DNA of 64,000 nucleotides from an uncultured Clostridium sp. (GCA_934746015.1 CAKVEW010000015.1:5843-69842); one strand, 5' to 3'. Positions 36,367-45,361 are shown, counted from the stretch's first letter. Notes: a model not told the origin generated them from the sequence alone. Made by a program: numbers and translations.

Positions 36367-38328
36367 CTACTTTCTTTTCTTAGCTAAAACTGCTCCTGCA
36401 GAAGTTAAAATCAATCCTAATCCTAATACAGATGCTGAACTAACTGCTGCTCCTGTTTGTGGTAATGTTTCTACTGTGTACTCTTTAATGAAAGTTAGCG
36501 TATCTTCTAGTAACTCAACCTCAAATTCTACTTCTTTTGACATTGGTACAACATAAACTTTGACTTTTATTGTATCACTTAAGCTTGATACTCTAAATCT
36601 AAAGTTTGTAGTATCTCCACTTGTAGTTTTACTTGCATTTACATTTACCCCATTAACATAAATCATGTGATTTTGCATAAACTCTGCACCTGTAAAAGTT
36701 AAAGTAACATAATATTGTCCTTCTATTTCTTCAACTTTTGCAGTTTCATTTAAATATTTTCTAGCCATTGACTGCCCTGTTGCACTTTCATGCTTTACAT
36801 TATTTTTAATAGAATATAATTTCCCTACTACTACTTTTGCTTCCTCCTCTGTAGTTATCTCTGAACCTGTATCAGATGCATTAACATTTGAATTTCCAGA
36901 TGTAGATCCTATGATAGGATTTTCAACATTACCTGTATTTCCACTATTATCTGAACTATCACCTACTGTAAGAGTATCCTTTAATAAATTAACTCCAAAG
37001 TCTACATTACTACCCATTTCTTCAACATAAGCTGAAACTTTTAACGAATCTTCTAAACTATTAACTTGGAATCTTAAACTAATAATGCTTCCATTAATTG
37101 ATTTATTTGCATCAACTTTATTTCCATTAACATACACTACATGGTTTTTCATCATTATTGATCCCATAGATGTAAATGTTAAGGTTACATAATATTTACC
37201 ATTAGCTTCTTCAATCTTTGATACTTCTTCTAATGCTTGTCTAGCCATTCTTAATCCAGTAGCACTTTGATGTGTTACTTCATTTTTTATTGTATAATAC
37301 TTAGTTGCTGAATTCTCAATATTACTTCCACCATTTGAGCCTTCACCTTCTAAGTTACTAGAGCCCCCTAAATTCCCTTGATTATTTTCAGTATCACTTT
37401 CTATTTTATCTTCACCCTTTTCTGAATTATCTTCAGAAACTTTCACTAATGTATTCATATTATTTACTAAGTCAATTGATTGGACTTCCGAAAATCCCAT
37501 TTGTGGAATAGATATATTCATTTGAACTTGAACTTTCGAATCTATTGATGGAACTTCAAATGTTACAGACTTATCATCATTTACAACTGCATTTATTTCT
37601 ACTCCATTTACTTTAGCTGTTGTTCCTGTTATATAATTTAAGCCACTCTCTGTGTACTTTATAGTCATTGTAACTTTTCCATCTTTTATAGTAATAACTG
37701 TTTTATCTTCTATATATTTTCTAGCTCTGCTTTCTTCTTCTGTACCAACTTTATATATATTATTTGAAGCTTCATACTTTCCATCTTCTAAAGTGCGTTT
37801 TTCTTCATCAGTAGATGTATTCCCTGAATTATCATATTCTATCTTTACTAATTTACTAGTATCATTTATCAAGTCAATTGATTGAACTTCTGAAAATCCC
37901 ATTTGTGGAATAGATATATTCATTTGAACTTGAACTTTCGAATCTATTGATGGAACTTCAAATGTTACAGACTTATCTTCATTTACAACCGTATTAACTT
38001 CTACTCCGTTTACTATAACTGTTGTTCCTGCTATATACTTTAAGCCACTCTCTGTGTACTTCATAGTCATTGTAACTTTTCCATCTTTTACAGTAATAAC
38101 TGTTTTATCTTCTATATATTTTCTAGCTCTACTTTCTTCTTCTGTACCGACTTTATATATATTATTTGAAGCTTCATACTTTCCATCTTCTATAGATTTA
38201 TTTATATCCATCACAACCTCTGAAGAATTATCTAGTTCTGTTGCTCCTACAATTTTAAAATTTCCTGATAATACTGTAGTTGTTATCATCATAGCAGCTA
38301 ATAATTGACATATCTTTCTTTTTAACAT
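36367..38328 (-). CDS. Four-NEAT-domain LPxTG cell-wall hemoprotein
   Basis: A 653-residue wall-anchored protein: signal peptide (~1-30), NEAT-like domains at ~46-152, ~180-286, ~340-450 and ~505-615, then the sorting signal LPQTG (621-625), a hydrophobic stretch and KKRK. Domains 1 and 2 are products of a recent 402-bp tandem duplication. Their last strand reads IPQMGFSEV without tyrosine, so heme binding there may differ or be lost; 3 and 4 read EEMGSNVDF and VPMSKEVEF. It is the first gene of the heme operon and is similar in plan to clostridial heme transport wall proteins. No sortase gene is in the window. Confidence 0.9.
   Translation of the reverse strand: MLKRKICQLLAAMMITTTVLSGNFKIVGATELDNSSEVVMDINKSIEDGKYEASNNIYKVGTEEESRARKYIEDKTVITVKDGKVTMTMKYTESGLKYIAGTTVIVNGVEVNTVVNEDKSVTFEVPSIDSKVQVQMNISIPQMGFSEVQSIDLINDTSKLVKIEYDNSGNTSTDEEKRTLEDGKYEASNNIYKVGTEEESRARKYIEDKTVITIKDGKVTMTIKYTESGLNYITGTTAKVNGVEINAVVNDDKSVTFEVPSIDSKVQVQMNISIPQMGFSEVQSIDLVNNMNTLVKVSEDNSEKGEDKIESDTENNQGNLGGSSNLEGEGSNGGSNIENSATKYYTIKNEVTHQSATGLRMARQALEEVSKIEEANGKYYVTLTFTSMGSIMMKNHVVYVNGNKVDANKSINGSIISLRFQVNSLEDSLKVSAYVEEMGSNVDFGVNLLKDTLTVGDSSDNSGNTGNVENPIIGSTSGNSNVNASDTGSEITTEEEAKVVVGKLYSIKNNVKHESATGQSMARKYLNETAKVEEIEGQYYVTLTFTGAEFMQNHMIYVNGVNVNASKTTSGDTTNFRFRVSSLSDTIKVKVYVVPMSKEVEFEVELLEDTLTFIKEYTVETLPQTGAAVSSASVLGLGLILTSAGAVLAKKRK
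37471..37790. repeat. NEAT tandem duplication, copy encoding domain 2
   Basis: This 320-bp stretch matches 37873-38192 at a constant offset of 402 bp (134 codons) with no indels and about 94% identity by eye. Confidence 0.85.
37873..38192. repeat. NEAT tandem duplication, copy encoding domain 1
   Basis: Partner of the repeat at 37471-37790. The low divergence shows a recent intragenic duplication or ongoing gene conversion. Confidence 0.85.
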
Positions 38329-38420
38329 GTATATCCCCCTTAAATAATGCTTTTGATTATATCAAAATTATATTTTCTACTAAATTTTATTAATTGACAT
38401 ATTATAAAATATCTCTCATA

Positions 38421-38439
38421 ATAAATGATATTGATTATT
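38421..38439. promoter_or_regulatory. Fur-box-like site
   Basis: The 19-mer at this position matches 13 of 19 bases of the classical Fur box, with an intact AATGATA half. It lies about 90 bp upstream of the NEAT operon start, in the gap shared with the divergent AraC-type gene. Iron repression is expected for such loci. Confidence 0.45.
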
Positions 38440-38563
38440 AATTTCCATTATAGGATATCATATTATGCATTTTTATGTTTTAACAATATTTATACTTTTT
38501 TTAACTATATTTATTATTATTTGAATCTATGATTTTTTCTATAGAGGAGGTTCTTAAAAGACT

Positions 38564-39292
38564 ATGATTTCTCCCAATAAATTTACGGACTTTTTCAATA
38601 TATTTATGATACCAACTTCAATTTTAGATAATGATTTTAATACTTTATGTACTTATAAATATGATTCAAGTCCCCAAAATTCCATTTACAAATCAAAAGT
38701 AATTGAAATTTTAAAAACTTATGATTTTAAACCTGGAATCATTCCTATTGATCTTTTTGATAATATTAAATATACATCTATTCAGTTTTATCACTATGAT
38801 AATAAACCTATGTATATTTTAATTGGCCCATATATTATTGAAGACATTAATACAAATACTAAAAATGATATTTTGTGTATAAATAAAACTAATTTAGAAA
38901 ATGAAATAAAAATTTATACATTAATTATAGAAAATAACTCTTGTATATATACTTTAGGCAATAATAAATCTCCCTATGTTAGTCGTGCCATTGAATATAT
39001 AAAAAATAATTATAACAATGAAATTTCTATAGATACGCTTTGTAATGAATTGAATATCAATAAATGCTACTTTTGTAGTACCTTTAAAAGAGAGACAGGC
39101 TATACGTTTATTAATTATCTAAACCACTATAAAGTAGAGAAAAGCAAGGAATTATTAAGAGATCAAAATCTATCACTACTTGACATTGCTATAGCTGTAG
39201 GATTTAATAACCAAAGTTATTACAGCACAGTTTTTAAAAAAATAACATCTAAAACACCTATTCAGTTTAGAGAAAGTATACAAAAGTTTTAA
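38564..39292 (+). CDS. AraC family transcriptional regulator
   Basis: A 242-residue regulator with a C-terminal pair of HTH motifs (~140-240; INKCYFCSTFKRETG and IAIAVGFNNQSYYSTVFKK). The N-terminal ~110 residues look like a PocR/GAF-type sensory domain. ATG 38564 follows GAGGAGG with a rather long spacer (~13 bases). It is divergent from the NEAT/heme operon and may activate it in response to a heme- or iron-related signal; the ligand cannot be read from sequence. Confidence 0.85.
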   Translation: MISPNKFTDFFNIFMIPTSILDNDFNTLCTYKYDSSPQNSIYKSKVIEILKTYDFKPGIIPIDLFDNIKYTSIQFYHYDNKPMYILIGPYIIEDINTNTKNDILCINKTNLENEIKIYTLIIENNSCIYTLGNNKSPYVSRAIEYIKNNYNNEISIDTLCNELNINKCYFCSTFKRETGYTFINYLNHYKVEKSKELLRDQNLSLLDIAIAVGFNNQSYYSTVFKKITSKTPIQFRESIQKF

Positions 39293-39330
39293 AATAAAAA
39301 ATCAATGTATAATTCATTATTTTTTTACGC

Positions 39331-39363
39331 AAAAAAAGGATGTAATTTTATACATCCTTTTTT
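39331..39363 (+). terminator. Terminator after the AraC-type gene
   Basis: AAAAAAAGGATGTA pairs with TACATCCTTTTTT, ending in a T6 run. Confidence 0.8.
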
Positions 39364-39631
39364 CGCTTTAAAATTAAGGTCCTCTATAAATAAGACTTAT
39401 CTCATGAGTCTCAAATATAAAGAATCTATTTGTTATTTGTTTTTGACCAATCCAAACTTCTCAATGATTAGTTACCCATACTAATCAAATATACATAATC
39501 TTATACACAGTTGAAATTTGAAAACGTTTAATGATTTATTGATATTATTATACCATATTTTTTATTTTATAACAATAAATAATTAGAAAAACTTGTATAT
39601 TTTTATAATTATTTATAAAAATATCCACTAA
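39364..39631. other. Non-coding gap with a cre-like sequence
   Basis: No gene is visible. TTGAAAACGTTTAATG at 39518-39533 matches the CcpA cre consensus WTGNAANCGNWNNCW at all but one core position. Its placement downstream of a dead gene suggests a leftover from a lost carbon-catabolism gene. The rest is AT-rich. Confidence 0.4.
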
Positions 39632-40392
39632 TTAGATGGGCTGCCGCATTAGTGAATAAAAAAACGCTAAAGATATCTCTTCTTCTATATTTAAAAGAAA
39701 TTCTTTCAATATCTCTTTAATATCTATACCAGCTACAGCTATAGATAAAAATCCAACTACTGTAAAAACTTAATATCTTTCTCATATGTCATCAGAAATA
39801 ATAAAAGTCTCTTATTTCTCTGAAATTGCCAATTTTTTTAAGAGTTCCCTTCGACTTATCAATAGTAACATATATTCTTTTTCTAATTTCTTCTTTCCCA
39901 TGCTTATTATCTAAATACTTTTTAAGTGTTCTAAAAGCTATGACAGTCTCTACAGCTTTTCACGATTTAGAAATTACATTAACACTAACATCAAGACCTT
40001 AAATAGCTTTCACTGGTTCTGTCAAGTAGGTAGAACTTATACTATTTCCTACAAATAGTATAAAGTGATTCTTGATTCTATCTTTGGAAAGAAGATTTAT
40101 GAAAGTATGATTTATTATTTCAACAACTTCCCTAGCACCTAAATATGAACCCTATAAACTATAATGAGTACATAGGAGCTTTCCTTAATTCTTTTTAATG
40201 TTTTTTTTATCTTCAAAATTATTCTTTATCATAATTGAAAGGCTGATTAGCCCAGACTAAAAATATTCTTCTTACATTTCTCCCATAATGAAGTATACTA
40301 TGTGCTGTTTCAATCATTGGAGAAAGGGCTATAATTTTTTCTTTTTTTAAATAGGGCATAGCTTTACTAAAATGAATTTTAACACTATTCAA
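39632..40392 (-). pseudogene. pgi: Glucose-6-phosphate isomerase remnant
   Basis: Reading the minus strand from a TTG at 40392 (GGAGAT upstream) gives Pgi-like pieces in order but in shifting frames: IHFSKAMPYL, PMIETAHSILH, NQPFNYDKE, then stops, GSYLGAREVVEIINHTF, GNSISSTYLTEPVKAI-stop, DVSVNVISKS-stop, ETVIAFRTLKKYL, KRIYVTIDK and finally VGFLSIAVAGIDIKEIL. These match the N-terminal ~60% of a ~450-residue glucose-6-phosphate isomerase. At least three in-frame stops, several frameshifts and loss of the last third make it non-functional. It borders the PTS/isomerase cluster. A working copy presumably lies elsewhere. Confidence 0.85.
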
Positions 40393-40473
40393 TTTACATC
40401 TCCTAAAATGTTCTCTAATTTTATATTCAACATTACTTTACTCAAATCTAATACTAATCTTTCTATATAATTT

Positions 40474-40502
40474 ATGTACAGTTCAAAGTTTGAACTGTAC
40501 AT
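40474..40502. terminator. Perfect 14-bp palindrome after the aldo-keto reductase gene
   Basis: ATGTACAGTTCAAA and its exact complement are separated by one base, 7 bp past the reductase stop codon. It may end the long cluster transcript, although the T-tract is weak. Confidence 0.5.
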
Positions 40503-40508
40503 AAAAAT

Positions 40509-41366
40509 TTAAAACAAAGCAGTATCAGGATATGAAGCCATTCTACATTTGTGGTCTATTTCGTTAAGCTTGTGCATATCTTCATCAGATATTACAAAAT
40601 TAAAAATATCTATATTTTGTGCTAGTCTTACATTATTAGCTGATTTAGGTAGAGGTAAAAATCCTCTTTGCAAAGACCATCTTAAAGCAACTTGTGCTGC
40701 AGTCTTATTTGGATAATTTGCAACTATTCTCATTAAATCCTCATTATCTAGTAGAGCCCCTTCACCCAAAGGTGAATATGCCTCTAAAAGAATGTTATGT
40801 TTCTGACAAAATTCAACAGTAGTTTCGTCTATGTGACCTGGAAATAATCTAATCTGATTAACCATTGGAATAATAGAGCAGTTATCTAAAATTACTTCTA
40901 AATGATGCGGTAGAAAATTACTTACTCCTATAGCTTTAATTTTACCTTGCTTATAGAGATCTTCCATCGCTTTGTAACAGTCAATATCCCTTTTTTTCCA
41001 CTTTTCATTTTCGCGACAGTCTACTGGATTAGGCCAATGTATCAAATATAAATCTATATAATCTAGGCCTAAATTCTCCAAAGATTTCTTAAATGCATGA
41101 ATAGTTCCTTCATAATCTGTAACAGTATTCCATAATTTAGTAGTTATGAATAACTTTTCTCTACTTATTTTTGAATCATATATTGCCTTACCTACCTCGA
41201 CCTCGTTATCATAGACAGCTGCTGTATCAATGTGAGTATATCCGGCTTTTAGTGCTGATTTTACTGAATTATATGCAACTTCATCTTTATATTTCCATGT
41301 TCCAGCTCCAATGCAAGGAATAGAAATATCATTACTCAAGGTATAATTATTCACTACTTTATACAT
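40509..41366 (-). CDS. Aldo/keto reductase
   Basis: A 285-residue NAD(P)H-dependent TIM-barrel reductase. The catalytic tetrad Asp-Tyr-Lys-His is seen in HIDTAAVYDNE, TTKLW and LIHWPNP. The length and motifs place it with the AKR5-like bacterial reductases that reduce aldehydes, sugars or 2,5-diketogluconate. It is the last gene of the sugar cluster, 25 bp after the HAD gene, which suggests that it reduces a carbonyl product of that pathway. The start is ATG 41366 behind TAGGAGG. Confidence 0.92.
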   Translation of the reverse strand: MYKVVNNYTLSNDISIPCIGAGTWKYKDEVAYNSVKSALKAGYTHIDTAAVYDNEVEVGKAIYDSKISREKLFITTKLWNTVTDYEGTIHAFKKSLENLGLDYIDLYLIHWPNPVDCRENEKWKKRDIDCYKAMEDLYKQGKIKAIGVSNFLPHHLEVILDNCSIIPMVNQIRLFPGHIDETTVEFCQKHNILLEAYSPLGEGALLDNEDLMRIVANYPNKTAAQVALRWSLQRGFLPLPKSANNVRLAQNIDIFNFVISDEDMHKLNEIDHKCRMASYPDTALF

Positions 41367-41391
41367 ATCCTACCTCCTATATTTATTTTTT

Positions 41392-42201
41392 TTACAAAGA
41401 TATTATATTATTTATACATTCTGCTACATTCTTCACATGATAATTCGAATGCTTTAATGCATTTTTTGTACCATTTAGCATACAAAAGCTATACTTTGTT
41501 CTATCCAACATAGATATATCATTATCCGAATCTCCTATAACTGCAAATTCAGCGTTCTCTTTTCTTACTCTATTAAGATAATTAGAAATCGCTTTGCCTT
41601 TATTACAATTTATTGAAGTAACATCTATCGTTATGTCTGAGGTTCTTCCAAAGGTAAAATACTCTTTATATCTAGACGTACTAACAATTTTATAATAGAA
41701 ATCAGTCATTTCTTCGTTATCAAGGACTAGATGGAAGAGGGGCACCTCTGAATCTGTGCTGTAGTCTATAAATGATTTTTTAATAATCTTATTAAAGTCA
41801 CTATGTTTCTTATCTATTGTACCAAATAGTCTATATGCGTTTCCTTTAATATCTCCAAATACTGTATTCCCATCATTATAAGTAACTCTTAAATATTTAA
41901 TAAACTCAGGATAGTCTGAAAGAAAATCTTTTAATGCTTTTTTATTTATATATGACGAGTAAATAAGCTTCCCACCACAATATATTTCGCTGCCATTCCA
42001 GGCTATATAATCAAAGTTATATTCTGTACCTGTAAGTCTGTTCAAGAAAAAAGGACTTCTAGCAGTAGTAATAACCAGTTTTATTCCTTTTCTTTCAAGC
42101 TTTTTTATCGCTTGAATATTATATTTATTAATTCCCGAAGTGCCGTTATTATAACGTCTTATAAGAGTTTCATCTAAATCACAAAACAGATATTCTATCA
42201 T
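41392..42201 (-). CDS. HAD family (Cof-type) phosphatase
   Basis: A 269-residue HAD phosphatase with motif I DLDETL near residue 7, cap domain in the middle (type C2B) and motif III GDSDNDISML near residue 225. It probably dephosphorylates a sugar phosphate or acts as a metabolite-repair phosphatase. The start overlaps the EIIA stop codon by 4 bp, so the genes are co-translated. A second Cof-type gene is in the same cluster at 47131. Confidence 0.88.
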   Translation of the reverse strand: MIEYLFCDLDETLIRRYNNGTSGINKYNIQAIKKLERKGIKLVITTARSPFFLNRLTGTEYNFDYIAWNGSEIYCGGKLIYSSYINKKALKDFLSDYPEFIKYLRVTYNDGNTVFGDIKGNAYRLFGTIDKKHSDFNKIIKKSFIDYSTDSEVPLFHLVLDNEEMTDFYYKIVSTSRYKEYFTFGRTSDITIDVTSINCNKGKAISNYLNRVRKENAEFAVIGDSDNDISMLDRTKYSFCMLNGTKNALKHSNYHVKNVAECINNIISL

Positions 42202-42632
42202 AAAAGAATTTCATCCTCAACATCATCTATTTCATTTAGTGGTGTAAGCTCAACACTATTTTTACCTGTAGTCACTATGTGATTTATTAAATCCTCTGTA
42301 TTTGTTTCAAAACTTCTCATAACTAATAATTCAACAACCATTGATAAATTAAACCCTGAAAGTAAATGTATCTTTGCTTCGGGATGTTCTAATGCAAATC
42401 TATAACAATTGTTATAAGGTGTAGCATTTGTTATGTCAGCTAAAATTATAAGTTCATCATAAGTCAAAAGACATTCTTCAAGCTTTGAGCTCAATTTTTC
42501 AGAAAAAGCTTCTATACCTTTTTCATCCAAAGAAACAGTTTCCACACCTTCCTGTTTACCAGCTATCATTTCAGCACTCGCTAATATTTCTTTGCACAAA
42601 TTACCGTGTGATGTAATCAAAATTCCAACCAT
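42198..42632 (-). CDS. PTS mannose-family EIIA
   Basis: A 144-residue EIIA domain of the mannose/fructose/sorbose PTS family. The phosphorylated histidine is His9 in ILITSHGNL, and the fold matches ManX-type EIIA. It receives phosphate from HPr and passes it to EIIB, which here is encoded separately at 50516. It ends overlapping the HAD gene and begins 12 bp after manA, with AAAGGAGG upstream. The EIIA is thus split from EIIB/C/D by seven genes, which is unusual but still in the same direction. Confidence 0.93.
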   Translation of the reverse strand: MVGILITSHGNLCKEILASAEMIAGKQEGVETVSLDEKGIEAFSEKLSSKLEECLLTYDELIILADITNATPYNNCYRFALEHPEAKIHLLSGFNLSMVVELLVMRSFETNTEDLINHIVTTGKNSVELTPLNEIDDVEDEILL

Positions 42633-42644
42633 AGTTCTCCTCCT

Positions 42645-43586
42645 TTAAACTTCTGTTATTAATAGCTTACCAGAACCTTCAATTTCTGCTTTACCTTCAC
42701 CTGCAGGAATAAAAGCAGATTCTCCCTTTTGAAATTTCATATTTTCAATAAAAAATTCTCCATCTAATACCACTATATTTTTAAATGTTTTTTCTGTAAC
42801 TTCAAGACTTAGCTTTTCGTCTATAGTATAAACTGATGCTGTGAAATACTTATTTTGAGCAACTAGGATTTTAGTGTTTCCACCACATTGTTCCACTGTC
42901 ACTGGTGTCTTATCTACATTCCTTTTTGATAAATTAGCAGCCTGTATAGCTTTTTCTATGTGCAAAGGTCTTAGCTGTCCGTTTTTATCCTTTCTATTAT
43001 AATCGTATAATCTATATGTTACGTTAGAGTTTTGCTGAATTTCAGCAACTAAAGCTCCCTTACAAATAGCATGTATCGTTCCAGAATCCACCATAAGAAC
43101 ATCCCCTGGTTTAACATACACTTTATTTAGTACTGTTTCTAGCTTACTAGTGCACAATAATTCTTTAAATTCTTCTTTGGTTATGTCTTGTTTGAGACCA
43201 TAATACAAATATGTATCCTCTTCAGCATCTAGTACATACCATACCTCAGTTTTTCCGTATTGCCCTTCAACTTCTAAACTTAGCTCATCACTGGGATGCA
43301 CTTGTATAGAAAGGTCACTAGCAGCATCAATTAGTTTTACCATAACAGGAAAGAAATCAAATTTCTTTGCATTCTCTCCCCAATATTTTTTGTTATCAAG
43401 CACTTCCTTAAGATGTTTCCCCTTAAATTTCCCTGACTCTATAAGATTAGTTCCATCCTTGTGGACAGATAATACCCAGCTTTCAGCAATTAAATCTAGG
43501 TCTGTTTTTGCATTAAAGTTATTTTTTAAGCTCTGCCCTCCCCATAAATAATCTTTATATACAGGGTTAAGCTTCCAAATTTCCAT
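42645..43586 (-). CDS. manA: Class I mannose-6-phosphate isomerase
   Basis: A 313-residue cupin-type isomerase (Man6P to Fru6P), normal Bacillus-type size. Zinc ligands are visible in SIQVHP, KTEVWYVLD and GTIHAICKG. The start is ATG 43586 behind AAGGTGG. It is the most canonical of four isomerase-family genes in this cluster, so it is the safest candidate for true mannose-6-phosphate isomerase. It is followed by EIIA. Confidence 0.93.
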   Translation of the reverse strand: MEIWKLNPVYKDYLWGGQSLKNNFNAKTDLDLIAESWVLSVHKDGTNLIESGKFKGKHLKEVLDNKKYWGENAKKFDFFPVMVKLIDAASDLSIQVHPSDELSLEVEGQYGKTEVWYVLDAEEDTYLYYGLKQDITKEEFKELLCTSKLETVLNKVYVKPGDVLMVDSGTIHAICKGALVAEIQQNSNVTYRLYDYNRKDKNGQLRPLHIEKAIQAANLSKRNVDKTPVTVEQCGGNTKILVAQNKYFTASVYTIDEKLSLEVTEKTFKNIVVLDGEFFIENMKFQKGESAFIPAGEGKAEIEGSGKLLITEV

Positions 43587-43643
43587 AAGACACCACCTTA
43601 CTAATCGTATAAAATTAAATATTTATTACAGATTAATATTTAT

Positions 43644-44312
43644 TTACTTGCTCATTAACTCATTGATTATTTCTACACTACTACTCGTCCCAATTCGGGT
43701 CGCTCCAGCGTCAATCATCGCCAAACAAGTCTGTAGATTTCTTATACCTCCCGCTGCTTTCACCTGAACTATACCACCAACATGTTGTTTCATAAGCTTA
43801 ATATCCTCAATTGTAGCTCCTCCTGTACCAAACCCTGTAGAAGTCTTAATATAATCAGGTTTTACTTCTTTAGCAATTTTAGACAACTCTATTATTTCAC
43901 TTTTTTCTAGATAGCAATTTTCAAATATAGCCTTAACAATTACGGAATTACCATGGCATAGTGAGGTCATTTCTTTCATTTCCTCTACTATATAAGTCCA
44001 GTTATGCATTTTAGCTTCACCAACATTAATGACATAATCAATCTCGTCAGCACCATCAATTATTGCATTTTTTGCTTCGTACAGTTTACTCTTAACAGTT
44101 GTCTGCCCTAATGGGAATCCTATGGCAGCTCCCACGTGAACCCCTGTTCCTTTAAGTAGTTCTTTACAAAACTTAACAGGATATGAATTAATCGCAACCA
44201 TTCGACAGCTTAGCTCTTTAGCTTCATTACAAAGTTTAATAAAGTCATTTTCCGTAGCATAAGCTTTTAGAAATGTATGATCAAAATAACTTGCCAGCTC
44301 CTTACACTCCAT
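43644..44312 (-). CDS. deoC: Deoxyribose-phosphate aldolase
   Basis: A 222-residue class I aldolase that splits 2-deoxyribose-5-phosphate to acetaldehyde and glyceraldehyde-3-phosphate, or a relative acting on another deoxy sugar phosphate. The Schiff-base lysine is in YIKTSTGF (~154), the assisting lysine in VKAAGGI (~183) and the acidic residue in DEIDYVIN. I chose ATG 44312 because the GTG upstream includes the GGGAGGG site in its codons. It sits in the PTS/isomerase cluster, not beside nucleoside genes. Confidence 0.92.
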   Translation of the reverse strand: MECKELASYFDHTFLKAYATENDFIKLCNEAKELSCRMVAINSYPVKFCKELLKGTGVHVGAAIGFPLGQTTVKSKLYEAKNAIIDGADEIDYVINVGEAKMHNWTYIVEEMKEMTSLCHGNSVIVKAIFENCYLEKSEIIELSKIAKEVKPDYIKTSTGFGTGGATIEDIKLMKQHVGGIVQVKAAGGIRNLQTCLAMIDAGATRIGTSSSVEIINELMSK

Positions 44313-44365
44313 TGTAATCCCTCCCACATAAAAATATTTATCTTTTACTTTGTAAAAGTGCTTAA

Positions 44366-44390
44366 AAGAGCAACTTAAAAAGTTACTCTT
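44366..44390 (-). terminator. Intercistronic hairpin before deoC
   Basis: AAGAGTAACTT pairs fully (one G-U) with AAGTTGCTCTT in the 90-bp gap; the T-tract is short. It probably attenuates or tunes expression of the distal half of the cluster. Confidence 0.5.
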
Positions 44391-44402
44391 TTTATTATTA
44401 AT

Positions 44403-45350
44403 CTAACCATGGCAGCAGAGTATTGTCATATCACCTGTAATAGTTATGTTTCTTCCTTCTCTAGTTATAAAGAAGCTTTCTCCTGCTTTAATATCTAATC
44501 CTTCAACAGTTCCGTTACCTTCTATAACATAACAACCTCCAAAAGGTTTCTTTACTTCTACAGTACCTTCTCCTTTTACATTATATAGCCATGCGGAATA
44601 ATCTTCATTATCAGCTAAGAAAGTTTCTTTAACTCCTCCATAATTAGTAATCTTTCGCTCATATTTGATTTCATTAAAAGGAATTAATATGTTTTCCTTA
44701 GCTTTATCTATATCTACATACCTTGGTTTTCCATCACGGTCTAATCTATCATAATCGTAAAAACGATAGGTAACCGGATTAGGATTACATATTTCAATAA
44801 AATAGCTATCCTTTTGAATTGCATGAAGTGTTCCGGCTTTTATAGCATAAAAGCTTCCTGGTTCTATAGGATATCGTTTTATTAATCCTTCCCAATCTTT
44901 TCTTGCTATGTAATCATCTAGCTCTTCCATAGTTTTAGCATTATGTCCCATTACAACATTAGCATTTTTAGGACAATCAACGAAATACCAACACTCTGAC
45001 TTTCCATGGGTTCCTAAATTTTTCATAGACCATTCTTCTGTTGGATGAACCTGCACACTAAGATCTGCACACGCATATGCCACCCCCATCGCAACAGGTA
45101 TTATTTCCCACCTACGTTCCTCGTTAGTGCCAAAATATTCAGGGTGGTTATCGTAAAGCCATTTTAAAGTTTTTCCTTTATATTCTCCAGTGTTCATTTT
45201 GAAGTCTTCTCCGAAGCCACCTGCTCCAGTAGTACGATTAATGTCAATCCCTGGAGCAACTTCATAATTAAACTCTTTTACTAACCTTCCATCTCCCCAA
45301 ATAGCTTCGAAGCTAGCTGGTGGTGGACTTATCATTATAACTTTTTCCAT
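44403..45350 (-). CDS. Class I mannose-6-phosphate isomerase family protein (short paralogue)
   Basis: A 315-residue cupin isomerase distinct from the neighbour manA. Zinc ligand motifs are SVQVHPTEEW, SECWYFVD and GTLHAIQKDS. Its N-terminus carries a different loop (PPASFEAIWGDGR) suggesting another phosphosugar substrate. The start is ATG 45350 behind AAGGAGG, 11 bp after the long isomerase gene. I cannot name the substrate. Confidence 0.87.
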   Translation of the reverse strand: MEKVIMISPPPASFEAIWGDGRLVKEFNYEVAPGIDINRTTGAGGFGEDFKMNTGEYKGKTLKWLYDNHPEYFGTNEERRWEIIPVAMGVAYACADLSVQVHPTEEWSMKNLGTHGKSECWYFVDCPKNANVVMGHNAKTMEELDDYIARKDWEGLIKRYPIEPGSFYAIKAGTLHAIQKDSYFIEICNPNPVTYRFYDYDRLDRDGKPRYVDIDKAKENILIPFNEIKYERKITNYGGVKETFLADNEDYSAWLYNVKGEGTVEVKKPFGGCYVIEGNGTVEGLDIKAGESFFITREGRNITITGDMTILCCHG

Positions 45351-45361
45351 ACTATACCTCC

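Noticed and set aside
37652..38308. Two similar plus-strand frames in the NEAT gene.
   Set aside because: They are antisense copies of the duplicated NEAT repeat, so their likeness is a by-product of the duplication.
39632..40392. Minus-strand coding-like remnant first read as a broken transposase.
   Set aside because: Stitching the frames gave a consistent series of glucose-6-phosphate isomerase motifs instead.
39501..40502. Weakly similar sequences TTATACACAGTTGAAA and TTATGTACAGTTCAAA at either side of the pgi remnant, possible inverted ends of an insertion element.
   Set aside because: On alignment the match is partial and no transposase is inside; the second is better explained as a terminator-like palindrome.
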